Below are positions 46,449 to 59,535 of a stretch of 64,000 bases of DNA, piece by piece. The notes below the pieces were generated by a model. The model made no database searches and was not told the DNA's origin. It saw only the letters and a program-made list of their open reading frames with translations. Both the position numbers and the translations under genes were made by a program. Every line of letters begins with the position of its first letter. Position 1 is the stretch's first letter. Source of the stretch: Buddleja alternifolia (Eukaryota > Streptophyta > Magnoliopsida > Lamiales > Scrophulariaceae); NCBI GenBank assembly GCA_019426215.1, contig CM033395.1, positions 2,177,501 to 2,241,500 of the forward strand, read 5' to 3'.

Positions 46449-47133
46449 TATAGGCATTACTTAATATTGGAGATCATAGTTAAAGAAACTAAACGCAATT
46501 TTAATGGTCGTTTTTTGAACAAATGCTCACCTATACAAAGTAAACTCCATTCATCTCCCTAACACAAGTGTTCAGTCAAGAACCAAACACACACTGACAT
46601 ACACATAAATATGATTTGCAGAAAACATCAATCCAAGAAATATGAGCACACCCGAGGTTTCGTACAAATCATATTTTACAGTATAGTGAAATTTAAAAAA
46701 AAAAGAAGAAAAAACAGTAAGAAATTCGATCCCTTTATTTCGTCACATCTAAGGCAAAACAATCAGAAAGCCGACAAAATTTACCCTAATATAACGTTTT
46801 CTCGTAATTTTCCAGCTGAAACCACATATCAAAGAAAACGCAAAAGTGAAAGTAATAAAGTAAACAGTCGAAGAAGAAAACCTCAAAAATCACCGTTGAC
46901 AGATGGAGTTTTCCGTCTTCGGAAATCGGATCCCTAAGGTGAATTCAAGTCGATCGGGAGATGAATTTGAAGAAAGAAAAGAGGGCGGTGTATGTGGGCA
47001 AAGTGAAAATTCAGTTCTGCCACTGAAAAGAATTGAAACGCCGTCGTTTTAGTCCGCAAAGAACAAAAAATAAAAAAAGAGGGGAGGGTTCCAATGTGGA
47101 CGCGGTTGACAAAGAGGTGCTTGCCTCCCCTCT

Positions 47134-47145
47134 TATATATATGTA

Positions 47146-47206
<61 letters not shown>
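47134..47206. repeat. Long (TA)n microsatellite
   Basis: An almost pure TA run of over 60 bp. It produces artefactual Tyr-Ile frames on the minus strand. Confidence 0.9.
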
Positions 47207-47210
<4 letters not shown>

Positions 47211-48677
47211 CATATATATATTATACATACTAGAAAAATATCTAAATAGCAACGAAACACTGCAAGGAACATTATTTAGTTGGCGATTAGCAACGATTAT
47301 TGCAAGGATTAACAGTTCCGTGGATCTAGATTCGAATATTAAAATTAGCAACGAATTATTCGATTGCTGCTTTCAGGAACGTGGAGTGCCCTTGCTGAAA
47401 TTCGTTGCTGCATTCAGAAACAATTGCTTTCCTTACTGACATTCGTTGCTGGCTTTGATCAAAATATTTATTTCGATAATACTTTGGAGGGAGCATTCCC
47501 GCCAAACAATACGTGGCAGATTTCCTTGCTGAGTATTTTATAGAAATATATTATTAAACACTGACTATTAGCGACGAAAATTTTCCTAGCAGAATACAAA
47601 GAAAAATGTTGGTCATTGAATGAAAATTATTATTGCTAATTATATTTATTAAAAAACATATAGTAATTGCAGTTATTATATTAATTATCCAGCATGTCAT
47701 GAAAAATATGTTGTGAACTTAGCAATATAATATAATATAAATTAATACGATGATATATATTATATATATAGGTAATTAATATATACTTGTAATATATTGT
47801 TGAAGCAACAATTATAAGGAAATATGTCAACAAAGTACGTATATATAGTAATAGTACTAAATTTTATTTATCTATAACTAGTACTACTTCTACCTTTATA
47901 TGAAAATTCTGAACTTATTATGTAGTCATCAATATGGAAATTGATCGCTACTCTAAATCTCACTTGCCATATATATTCTATTTTAGAATGGTATCAAATT
48001 AAAGTACGAACTCGATAGACGTACCATTATGAAGTATTTTTTGTATATGATACTCTAAACTATAAACTCTAAACCCTAAATTGAAAACCCTAAGCCCTAA
48101 ATGCATCCTTGATAGAATAAACAATTAAACGAATTGAGTTTTAAAGTGATGTAAACCGATAAGAAGATATTTTACAATTATGAAGTGCTCATCCAATAGA
48201 TGCATGCCGATATATTATTGAAACATTCATTTAGGGGATTAGAGATACCAATTTCAAAGTATATTACAACTACAACATTATTTTTACTTCGACAAATTTA
48301 GAAAAGATAATTAGAAACTATTGCAATTGAATTGATTAATGAGCTTATGGTTTGGATTAGGGATGCACACGAGTCGAACTCAAGTCAAATCTGACCAAAC
48401 TGTTTGGCTCTATCATGAGCAGGAGGAACTTGAGCAAATGATCGAGCTTGTTCGAGCAGAGTTGAAAAAGGTATAAAAAAAATTATATTAACACTTATTA
48501 AGATATATTTTATTATTTTGTATTAATATAGATATATATTATTAAATATAATCATGACAAATGTTAAATATATTCCATTTGTGACAATATATGAAAAGAT
48601 TAAATCTTGTCACATAGACCACGAAATGGGATAAGGACTAAAAGAAAAATATGATATTATTATCCTGCACTTTTTCC

Positions 48678-49126
48678 TAAGGGTGTTCATAAAAACAAAA
48701 AATTCGGTTAACGGGCCGAATCAAACCGAAAACCAAGAATTCGGTTCGAACCGAAACTAAGTCAAAAAATTTGTCTTTTTATTTTCATTTTTTTACAAAA
48801 ATTCGATTCTCGGTTCAGTTCGATTAACTGAAAATTGAATTTTTTTTATTTTTTTGTTTTATTTTTATACAGTATAATATAGACCAAACAATATAAAAGT
48901 GTGTTTTCTAGTGACAACTTATAGGAAAAGAAAGAATGTGGCCAAATTTTTTATATTATTTTTCGAAAAATCGGTTTAACCAAACAACGAATCGAACTGA
49001 AACGAAAAGTTCGATTTTTAACCGAACCAAACTTTTCGGATCGATTTTCGATTTGGAATTCGGAGAGCCAAAATTTCGGTTCGATTTGGACCGAACCGAA
49101 CCAAAACGAACCGATGAACACCCGTA
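48678..49126. mobile_element. hAT-type MITE with 8-bp target duplication
   Basis: A 449-bp element with ends TAAGGGTGTTCAT and, inverted, TACGGGTGTTCAT. It is flanked on both sides by CTTTTTCC (48670-48677 and 49127-49134), the 8-bp duplication of hAT transposition. Repeated CGGTT and CCGAA motifs lie near both ends. No coding capacity. It sits inside the CACTA-like element. Confidence 0.85.
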
Positions 49127-49803
49127 CTTTTTCCTATACTTGTATATCAACATACCCACAAAAAAAAAATCACACATTTTTGGTAAATGTAATAACGTCA
49201 TAATATATATATATATATATGTGTATATTTTAGTTTGATTTTGCTCTGTATTTTAGATTAAACTTTAGGAACTTATTTAATTAATTTAAAAAATAAGAGA
49301 AAAACCCAACCAATTAGAAAGAAATTAGAGACGTGGAACAGAAATATTAGTCACGTCTTAATTACCAAATATTTAAAAAAAAAAGAAAAAAAAAGAAGAC
49401 ACGTCTCAACTCACAACTCCCAATCCCAAATCCTTCTTCTCAGCAGAGAAAATACAGAATTTCTTCTTCAGAAAAAAAAATACAGAATTTCATTGTGAAT
49501 CAAACCCTTCTTTTCAGCGCCCTCCTCCGTTCCACACCCTGTTCGCCGGCACAAGCCTTCAGTCGGAACGCACATCTCTGTTCGTTGGCTATTTCGAGTT
49601 TCGGATCGGTGGAAGCGGAACCATTGCACTACAAGACCATTTTTTGTTAATTTATTCCTTATATTATTTTTATCTAGTCTAGAGTGAAGGCAAAATAGGG
49701 GCACTTCACGCGGGAACTTAGAGGATTTGAGATTTGAGTGAAATAATTTCAGCCCTCGCGGGAACTTGAGGGATTTAAGATTGATTGAAAAAAATTCACC
49801 CAA

Positions 49804-50191
49804 ATGGCAGCAGTGAAACTGAGTGGGGTGCAGCAGCCTCTGGCAACTGAATTTTGTTCAACTCTTTCAGGTCTCCACTGTTTCAAACCGCAATTACGGT
49901 GCATCGTGCAAATGGTAACTGGAATTGGCTCCAAGTCCGACCCGCCTAAAGGGATCATCGATTCACATTTGCATGTTTGGGCGTCGCCTCAACAGGTTAT
50001 TCGTTACATCTCAAACCATATTAATTAATGCTATTTCTTGCACGCTGGTTTAAGGGGTTTTCATTTTATTTATAGATTCATTTTTTGTTTTTCAATAATA
50101 ATTTGATATATATGTTTAGGCTGCAGAGAAGTACCCATATTTTCTTGGCCAGGAGCCCACACTACTGTTTGATGTTGAATTCTTGCTTCAA
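49804..50191 (+). pseudogene. Amidohydrolase family gene fragment (exons 1-2)
   Basis: Exon 1 (49804-49995) encodes 64 residues: a Ser/Leu-rich N-terminus like a plastid targeting peptide, then IIDSHLHVWASP with the HxH metal-binding motif of TIM-barrel amidohydrolases. A GT donor follows. Exon 2 (50120-50191) continues AAEKYPYFLGQEPTLL to a possible GT donor. The remaining barrel, including the other metal ligands, was not found before 52610. About 370 bp upstream of the ATG looks like retained 5' UTR and promoter. A captured, truncated copy of a host gene is the best reading; the intact gene should be elsewhere. Confidence 0.6.
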
Positions 50192-52610
50192 GTTTGTTGT
50201 GAAGTACTTGAATTCTCTATTTGACATTAGGGTGAATTAATCTTTTTCATACTGTGAGATGTGTTTTTTCATTTCTGTGATATATTTTTCACCTTAAGGC
50301 CGCCTCCCCCAGATCTTATGTTTTTTCAAGGTATATTTTCCCCCCAAAACTAAACATCATATTTTGCTATAACTGTACTGGGTGTGGCTTGAATTTGGTT
50401 CTTGAATTTGGTAGAGTTTGTTTTGTATTCAAATAATCAATTTTTTTGTATTCAATTACTGATTTTTTTTTCTCCTAGAAAGGTATTTGACTTTATGTCG
50501 ATTATTAGTGTATCTAATGTCGTGTTATATTGGTTATGAAGGAAAGACAAAAGAAAGCAGATTATGGGTACAATTATAGATTTCATTTTCTTTTATTTTA
50601 TGGGATACTTATAGATTCCATACTACTGGACATTGATGAGGTTTATGACTACATATTAATAATTCTTTTAACTTTAGATAAAAGAAATGGATGAATTTCA
50701 AGATTTTAAGATGCTAAATGCTCAAAAAATGTTATACGTTCTTCTGATAGGACTAGAAGCGCAAATCCTTGAGAAATGTAAGTCCTGCTTGTGAATTCAT
50801 ACTATTTGGTTTCTCATTTACTCCTTACATTTGAAAATACTCACATATTTTACAAAAATAATCAAAATAATTGGAATGTAAAGAAAACTCTACATGTTGA
50901 GCTGTAAGGATTTGTAACATAGAGAATGTAGAATGTGAACAGAGTATTTTCTGTGAACATGTAGAGTTTTCTTACGTTTCGAAAATTTTGGTGGTAGAAT
51001 GTGAACATAAATATGTGAAAATACTCATATATTTACTTGTTTGTTTACCACTACCACCTAAATAAACAAAGAGAATGTGAACAGAGAGAGGAGAAAACAA
51101 CTATATATGTAATTATCAATTCCCATATGTAAGGCATCAAGATCTGAAACCGAGAACTTCAGCCCAAATTACAAATTAGTATGAAATACATCCATAAGCA
51201 TGCTCAGATTCTCTTCTGTAATTTTATGGCTATTGGATAGTTGATGGTTGATCTTTTACCATATGTTTGGGAAGTCAAAAGATGTGGCTGCTATTCTAAG
51301 GATTATGCGGTGGGCTACGAGTTACGATATACACACAGAATACTCAATAGAGGTAATACTTTGTTTTTCTATAGCTAAAGTTTGCTATATTGTTATTTCT
51401 AGACATTGGAATGTGTTGGCTTTATTTTTGGTGATGGACTTGGATGATTGAGTTGAATGTCTTCTTGATGCAAATATTTGTCTAGATCTGTTGACATAGA
51501 GAATGGAACTCATGTGATAAATTTATCTTCAGAGAAACACAGTGGGAAACTTGTCTATTTATTAGTTCATTTGTTGACATATTGTAGAATCTGAAAACTT
51601 GTTTGTAGTTTGTTCATGGAAAAATCATAGAAGTTGTTAAATAGATTGTCATACGTTTTAGTGCATCATGAAATTGTTGGCCATAATCTGTTAAATCTTA
51701 CTTCATATTATTATTTTTATTTACACTTTGCAAGAATTGAAAATTTAGTTGAGTGCTGATGTGAGCTTGAAGAAATCTTTCGTGAATTTTTATGCTCAAG
51801 GTTGCTCAAATATCTCTTGTCTTAAGCTGAATTCAGTATTAATCTTATTTAAAATCATGGCCTTATGAACTAATTGAATCTTTTGATGTTTGAATAATTT
51901 GTTTATTTTAATACCTTTGCAGAGTGTAGCATGGTCCACATTACTAGCAATTAGAAACTCCCATGCGGATCATACCAACAATGGCCCTTGTGCTGATCGT
52001 TCTTTCACAGTATATTCCTCAATTATATCTTATTTCGCCATTGAGTTCTCAATAAATTAAAGCTAATGGAGTTGTTACCAAGACATATATCATGTTGCAT
52101 ACAATCTTCTACTCTACCTGCTAGCAAGCCATGTATGTTGGTACTTAGAACTTTCATTTAATTTTTAACTCTTGAAATTTTCGGTAGAGCCCTTTTTTAT
52201 CACAAATATTAGTTTGTAATAATTTATCTTATTTTCTTAGGTCCTCGGAGCTTCCAATTGGAGAAGCAAGAGTTATAAGGCTAATGTTAGTCAACTCATT
52301 TCTACTCGTGCGGCTCGTGCTCGGGGTTCACTACTAGTTATGATATTTGCCACTTTAATTTGTTATTTTTATGATTTTTTATTACATGTTATGACAGTGG
52401 GTACTTTATATTTGAATATTTGTTGATTTAGGTTATATAGACATTTGGTAATATTTTTTGAATTGATATTTTATATTAATTTTATTGTATTGAAATTCTA
52501 TTTTATGGTTTCGTGGAATGTGTAGTATTATTAATTGATTAATTATTTACATTTGAAAATAATTGTAATTTGAATTTATAGAAAATATTAGAATATTTAC
52601 CAAAAAAATT
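50192..52610. other. Interior of the CACTA-like element, no gene seen
   Basis: AT-rich. Frames such as 51248-51451 have no motif. Isolated splice-like borders near 51924 and 52240 do not connect to the amidohydrolase frame. Confidence 0.4.
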
Positions 52611-52995
52611 AGTGTACAACCTTTCGTTGCCAATTTAAGAAAATCAAATTTACCAACGAAAATATTTCTTCCTAAAATATATTATTTTATTATTTGGAAT
52701 AAACTAGCATCGAACTCTGCACCAAATAGTTCCATTGATGATGTCGTTGTTGAAGTAGCAACGAAACACGTCCTTGTTGACATTAGCAAGTTAATTATGC
52801 CTTTATGATTAGAAATGAAGTACTTCGTTCGTTAATGACGTTGCTAAATCAGCAACGAAAACATTCCTTGCTGAAGATTAGCTAGGCTCGATTCAGGTTG
52901 GAGAACATTTACATTACTGATTTCGTTGCTAACATAAATTAGCAACGAAACTACTCATTTACCAAGGAATTTCCCACCTTGCTATTTAGATGTTT

Positions 52996-54496
52996 TCGTT
53001 CGTTTGCGTGTGCAAAATATAAAAAAATAAAAAAAAATTCTTTTAGTTAAAGTCAATTTGATAATTATTTTTGTACCAAAATCAAATAAATAAAACATAA
53101 AGAAAATAATGGGGAAAAAAAAAGGTATGGGAGAGAGAAGAAAAATAAACGTGATATATAAAGATACTGTGAGAGAAAATAGGATAGAGAATAAAATTTA
53201 GAGGTGAAATGGTAGTTATTTAGGACACTTGTCAAATTTTGGGTGGATGAAGGCTTCACCAAAATTTGACAGCCCAAAGTAGTTACTCTAGGCCTCTCCC
53301 ACTTTATATAATAGTATAGATTATACATTTATTGTTTATGTAAACGTTTCCTAACGTTATTGTACTCTAAATTTTTTAAAGAATTTAATTGTGTCTTATA
53401 TCCATATCGTATTGTGTTTGTGTCTCCGTACAACTTAAAAATGTAAGATATGATAGTGTATTATATACGGTAAGTTTCATTTTGCGCTCCTTAAGTTATA
53501 ATTGAAAATGAGATTGTTTCCACTATCTTTTCATTCTTATCATTTTGGCCCCTTGATGTTTTTGAATTTATTAAATTGTAAAATTCTTCTAAAATTGTTA
53601 GTGATTTACTTATTTCGCATCAAAACCTAGCATTGCACTACGAGTCAGGATGGCTTGAGCTCAACAAGCTTATTCAACTCGAGTTCTTTAACGAACCGAT
53701 ATAGAGCCTAATGATACATATTTGAAAATTTGTTTGCTGTCTCACGAGCTCATATATGTGAGAATATATATATATTGCTTGAGCTCGAGTGCTAGATCGA
53801 ACTCGTATCAATTTCATCAAGTTAGAATCAAGTACGACTCGAGTAGAATTAGAGGATACAATGCATATTAGGAAAAAGAATACCTAATACCTTCGTATAC
53901 TATCCTATCAATTTACCACCACACGCCAATCAATATAAATAGATGAAGAATATATAATTTGATTTATTATATTTAAATAATTGTCGAAAAATTATGTAAC
54001 ATTTGTACTTGCTTTATATAATTCTTGGATTGATTATAGGATGTATTTTCCTTTTTAGTTACGGGTCAAAATACATTTCATTGAATCACAAGAAAAAGTG
54101 CATTTTATTCGAAGTCATAATAACATAAAACACCAGTGGGCGTTTGTTTTTGCTAAATTAATTAAATATGAGAAAATGGATATTTTTCCCTTTTTTTAAA
54201 CTTATATTGTATTTAACTTTAGATTAAATTTGGCACATCGGGTGTCGTTTTTGAAGAATTTCATTGAAACAGTACTCAAAATTAGAGAGGACAAAGTGAT
54301 GCCAAAAGACGGAGGAGACACCCTCATTTTCAATTATAGCTCACAAGGGCAATATTATATTATTCATCATTAAACTAACTTTTCATAACAATACTTTATT
54401 GAATAGTAAATCTATTTATGTATATTTAAACCAATATATATATATATATATATATTATAAGTTAATTCAATTGAAGGGGAATAAATCCAAGGAATT
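52996..54496. other. AT-rich intergenic sequence
   Basis: No gene. The 53650-53850 stretch has AGCTCGAG-type motifs like the MITE at 31420. A (TA)n run lies at about 54431-54453. Confidence 0.45.
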
Positions 54497-54685
54497 TCTT
54501 AGAAACACATATTAAAGAGAGAAAAGAAATTCATCTTATTCATTCTGTGTGGAATTACAGAAAGTAGAATTCTGAATTGAAAAAATTATTAAGAAAGGAA
54601 ACAGGGCACTTATATATATAGACTAACTCTAACCCACTTTTGACTTCACTTTGACTTGTTGACTTTGACTATCCTCTTCTTGACA
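54497..54685 (-). repeat. 3' LTR of copia-C
   Basis: It is 189 bp; TATATATATAG near 54611 can be its TATA region. The polypurine tract lies next to it on the inner side. Confidence 0.92.
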
Positions 54686-57600
54686 CTCCCCCTCAAGCTT
54701 GGTGTTAGAATACAAGTTATAAACACCAAGCTTGACCACTAAGGACATTAACTGAGCTTTCCATAATGGCTTAGTTAAGACATCAGCAAATTGATGATCT
54801 GTTTTGACATATCCAGTTTTAATACTCCCTTCCTGAATTTTTTCTCTAATGAAATGGCAATCCAAATCAATGTGTTTGGTCCTTTCATGAAAAACTGGAT
54901 TAGAGGAAATGTAGAGAGCAGCTTTGTTGTCACAGTTCAGTAAGGTTGGTTTTAGACAGAATACTCCAAGATCTTCAAACAGCCTTTGTATCCAAACAAT
55001 TTCACATGATGTAGTTGCCATGGACCTGTACTCAGCTTCTGCACTACTTCTTGAAATTGTATTTTGTTTCTTTGTCTTCCAAGATAACAAAGAGCTTCCT
55101 AACTTTATGCAAAAACCAGTAAGGGATTTCCTGTTCATAGGGCAACTTGCCCAGTCTGAATCACTCCAGGCTTCAAGCTTTAGTTCACTTTTAGATGAGA
55201 AAAGAATGCCAAATCCTGCAGTCTTTTAAGGTATCTAAGAACTTTTTTCACTGCCTCCATATGAGATGCTTTAGGACAGTGCATAAACTGGCTCAAATTC
55301 TGCACAATATAACAAATGTCAGTCCTGGTAGAGCTTAGATAAATAAGTTTACCAACCAACCTTTGATAACTGCCTTTATCCTCAAGTATAGGATCATTTG
55401 TAGTAGAACCTTTGCTTTGATCATATTCAATACTAGTAAGCTTTGTGTTTGGTTCAATTGGAACACTGACAGGTTTACAACCTGTCATACCAACTTCCTT
55501 TAAAAGATCAAGAACATACTTCCTTTGGTTTAGAACAATTCCTTGGGAAGATCTGGCTACTTCTATTCCTAAGAAGTACCTTAACCTTCCTAAATCTTTC
55601 ATATAAAATCTATTTTGAAGAAAAGATTTTAACTCAGAAATCAAACCAGTATTGCTACCAGTGATTAAAATATCATCCACATAAACCAATAAAATCACTA
55701 TATCAGATCCTTGCTTTTTTGTAAACAAGGCATAATCATTTAAAGATTGTTCAAAACCAGCAGATTTCATTGCCTTAGTAAACTTAACATTCCACTGCCT
55801 TGGAGCTTATTTAAGCCCATACAAACTCTTTAGCAATCTACACACTTTATTCTCCCCCTGATTGCTAAAGCCTGGAGGAGGATACATGTACACTTCTTCA
55901 TTAAGATCACCCTGCAAGAATGCATTAGTAACATCCATTTGACCAATGTCCCAATTTTTAAGAGAAGCAAGAGCAATAACAGCTCTAACAGTAACCATTT
56001 TGGCTACTGGAGAAAAAGTTTCAGAATAATCAATACCTTCCTTTTGTGTATAGCCTTTAGCTACCAACCTTGCTTTATATTTGTTAACACTACCATCAGG
56101 ATTATATTTAATTCTATATACCCACTTACATCCTATTGGAGTTTTGTCAGATGGTAAGTTAACCATGGTCCATGTTTTGTTAATATCTAAAGCCTGCATT
56201 TCTTGTAACATAGATGCTTTCCATTTTTCATGTAATATAGCTTCCTCAAAAGATTGAGGTTCTGTTTCATTAGACAAAGCAGACAAAAAACACTTATACT
56301 CATTTGACAGGCCAGAATAATCAATGAATTTGTTAATAGGATGAGCAGTAGAGTATGGTAAATTTAAACTAGAAGAGCACACATAGTCTTTATGCCAGAC
56401 TAGAGGTTGAGTTTCTCTTGTAGATCTTCTAGGTTGAAATAACTCAGCATTTTCAATATTACTTTGAGAGATATCAGAATCCTGAGTCTCATTTGCAGAA
56501 TCATGAGATAGATTATGATTAGAGGCAATATCAGGCATATTATCAGAATACCATGCCTCGCTTTCATCAAACATAGAGTGACAAGGAGAAGGATTTGACA
56601 TAGAAAAGGGAAAAATATTTTCATGAAATATTACATCCCTTGAAAACAAAAAAGTACTAGAATCCATGTCCAAAAGTTTATAAGATTTTTGTGTGTAAGA
56701 GTATCCCATAAAAACACACAACTTGGACCTAGGTAAAAATTTATCAGTTTGAGGTATAATTTTGGCATAACATAGACATCCAAATATTCTTAAATGTAAG
56801 AAAGAAGGATCTCTTTTGAACAAAACATAAAAGGGAGTTTTACCTTTCAAGAGAGGAGACGGGGTTCAGTTAATCAGATAGGTAGCCGTTGAAATACATT
56901 CACCCCAAAATTTTAAAGGAACATGAGACTGAAACATAATAGCCCTTGCAACATTTAGAATATGTCTATGCTTTCTCTCCACTGTAACATTTTTTTGTGG
57001 AGTATAAGCAACAGAGGTTTGATGAACTATACCAAGGCTTTTAAAAAGAGTGATAGCTTCATTACTTAAGAACTCTTGACCTCTGTCGGTTCTTAAAGTC
57101 TTTACACAAGTATTGAATTGAGTAACAACATATTGAAAAAAAGATTTTAAATGCAGAATAGCATCAGATTTAAACTGTAATAAAAAAATCCAGGTTACTC
57201 TAGAATAATCATCAACTAGAGTAAGAAAATATCTTTCATTGTTATAGGTAGGAGTCTTATAAGGACTCCATATATCAGCATGCCCAAGGTCAAACACATG
57301 AGTAGAAAAAGTACTTCTTAAAGCAGGAAAAGGAGACCTACCATGCTTAGCCAAAGGACATATTGAACAATGAAATTGCTTATTACTAAGAGTATTACCA
57401 ATATGAGGAAGTAAAGATAACTTGGAAAAAGAAACATGCCCCAACCTTAAATGCCATAAAAGAGAACTAGAAGGCTTGTTATTACTAAGTAACTCATTGT
57501 TCATTATTACAGTGTTTGAGGAAATCTTGGAAGTTTTATAAGAACTAGGTAAAAAAGTACTATCTAATCTATTTGCAGAAGCCAGATAATACAATCCATT

Positions 57601-59148
57601 TTCCTCTTTACCAATCCCCTTTATCCTCGCAGTCCATAGATCCTGAAATAAACAGAAATTAGGAAAAAAACTAACCAAACAGTTATTGTCAGTAGTGAAT
57701 TTAGAAATGGATAGGAGGTTAAACTTAAATTCAGGGATATAGAGAACCTTTTTTAAGGATAATTCAGAATTTAGAGTAACATTGCCAATTTGAGTTACAG
57801 AAGTAATACAGCCATTAGGCAACCTAACAGAAGCATCAAGTCTTGAATGGGATGAAAACAAATTTAAATTGCATGTCATGTGTTCATTTGCACCACTATC
57901 TATAATCCAAGAATTAGATGTAGTAGTTGCAAGAAAAGAGAACAGATTCTTGATATTACCTGAGACAGAAGTGGTATGATTTGCAATAGGAATAGATTGT
58001 GAAGAAGAGTTACTTCCAGCTATCAATTTCATAATTTGTTGATATTGAGAAGGAGTAAACACAGGAGTTTGAGCAATGCTGTAATCAGAATTCAAAGTTT
58101 GAGATGAAAAATTTGAAGGTCTATCTTCTTGATTATTAGAACTCTGATTTTGATCACTTGATGCATTATTTGCATTAAAGTTGCCACTGAAGCCTCCTTT
58201 ATTTGTATTTGAGCCACCTCTGTTGGTGGTAGGCCTTCTTCCTCTTGAACCACCTCTGGCATTGTAATTGGTAGGATATCCTATCAATTTGTAACACTGA
58301 CCTATTGTGTGATTCTGCAGATGACAATGATCACACTTTAGACTTAGGTTTTTTCTCCCTGGTTGAGCAGTAATTCCACCTCTAGAGTTTGAATTTTGAT
58401 TTCTTGTAAACTGTCCTTGAGTGTAGAAAGCCATAGATGGTTCACTACTTTCAATACTAGCATGAACACCTCTTTGTTTCTTCTCATTTTGAATCATAGA
58501 GTATGCTTGAGTGTGAGTTGGCATAGGCATCATCATCAAGATTTGAGATCTTAGAGCACTGTAGGACTCATTCAATCCCATAAGGAATTGCATCATCTTG
58601 AGTTGGTGAGTGTACTACATGTATTCTTTTGAAAATACAGTAGATGTATAAGGGATAAGGGACTCATATTCATCCCATAACCTTTTCAACCTTGAGTAAT
58701 AACTGGTGACAGAATTAGTCCCTTGAGAAATTGTACTAATCTGCCTTAAGAGACCAAACATTTCAACTCCATTGGTCTCATCAAATCTGTCTTTTAAATC
58801 ACTCCAAACTGATGAAGCTGTATCACAATACACTACTCCACTTAGAAGTTCACTGCTGATTACATTATGGATCCAAGACAGAACAAGAGCATTGCATCTT
58901 TTCCATTGAGAATAAAGAGGATCATTAGATTCTGGTTTAGGATAAGAACCATTCACAAACACTAGTTTATTCTTTGCCTCTAAGGAGATTATCATTTGTC
59001 TACTCCATACTTTGTAATTTTCTGTTCCTTTTAAGGCTTCAGATACAAGAATCATATGAGGAGAATCAGACGGATGAAGAAAAAGAGGGCTTTGCATACT
59101 AATTACAGGTTCTGAGGATCCTGATGTCTTATCTTGAGTTTCTGTCAT
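54629..59148 (-). pseudogene. copia-C Gag-Pol, broken
   Basis: Gag starts at ATG 59148; the N-terminal domain (SEALKGTENYKVWSRQMI) is of the kind with a separate gag_3-type profile. An in-frame TAG follows at 58612-58614. The knuckle CDHCHLQNHTIGQC is complete (near 58330), as is the protease motif IDSGANEHMT (near 57890). Integrase follows with its finger and catalytic residues to about 56960, then TGA at 56866-56868 and RT from 56850 with a TAA at 55807-55809 after SLYGLK. Y-V-D-D lies near 55680. A frameshift, apparently one lost base, occurs near 55225, and RNase H runs 55138-54629. The stops fit CAG, CGA and CAA changed by C-to-T. Confidence 0.9.
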
Positions 59149-59522
59149 GATGGATGTTAATCAAGATTTGACGATATGATGATTCGAATTTGATCAGAGA
59201 TTGTTGCGGAAGAGTAGATGAAACCCTACAACCAGAATCTTGAAAGATGAAGATCGAATCAAGATTTCAAATTTCTGAAACCAGAAATTTAAGAAGAAGA
59301 TGAAGGGAAAATTCTGAGAAAATTGATTCCCAGAAATTTTGAATATATGAAGATTTGATTTCCAGAACTTTCAATATATGAAGATTATCAAATGAAGATA
59401 TGAAGATGAACTGAGAATAATTCCCAGAACATGAAGATGAAAAAAGAACGAATGAAGATAAATCTGAAATTGATTTTCCAGATGAAGAAATTTATGATTA
59501 ATTTTTTCAGAAATTTGAAGAT
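59149..59522 (-). other. copia-C leader
   Basis: Purine-rich on the plus strand, with repeated ATGAAGAT and TCCAGAA units; untranslated region between primer site and gag. Confidence 0.6.
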
Positions 59523-59535
59523 GGCTCTGGTACCA
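59523..59535 (-). promoter_or_regulatory. Primer-binding site of copia-C
   Basis: Minus-strand TGGTACCAGAGCC begins with no spacer after the 5' LTR. It is close to the initiator-methionine-tRNA complement and fixes the LTR end. Confidence 0.85.

Larger units (their letters stand above)
44731..46980 (-). other. Possible small spliced transcript
   Basis: Plausible splice borders on the minus strand: a 5' exon ending GTCAACG/GTGATT (plus 46894), a 43-nt exon at 45497-45539 with a CTTTCAG acceptor and GAG/GTATAA donor, and a terminal exon from 44898 down to about 44731. The terminal exon reads GCTLPKACVRQRLF in one frame and is Cys-rich to a stop near 44730. No start codon joins these exons, so it could be non-coding or miss exons. 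Low confidence. Confidence 0.25.
47228..52995. mobile_element. CACTA-like element carrying a gene fragment
   Basis: Both ends carry ATCTAAATAGCAA in inverted orientation (left 47240-47252; right, as its complement, about 52979-52991). The left end, TACTAGAAAAATATC, is one base from the CACTAG start of En/Spm elements; the right end is eroded. Within 400 bp of each end the core AGCAACGAA or TTCGTTGCT recurs about six times per side in both orientations, as subterminal transposase sites do. No transposase frame is present. The interior holds two exons of a plant amidohydrolase gene and a hAT MITE. No target duplication could be shown. Confidence 0.55.

Noticed and set aside
46934..47351. Minus-strand frames with long Tyr-Ile repeats
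   Set aside because: They are translations of the (TA)n microsatellite at 47134-47206, not proteins.
48055..48110. Telomere-like CTAAACCCTAAA stretch
   Set aside because: Only two or three imperfect units; too short and irregular to call an interstitial telomere.
49468..49803. Minus-strand frame of 111 aa upstream of the amidohydrolase fragment
   Set aside because: It overlaps the probable 5' UTR of the fragment and has no recognisable features.
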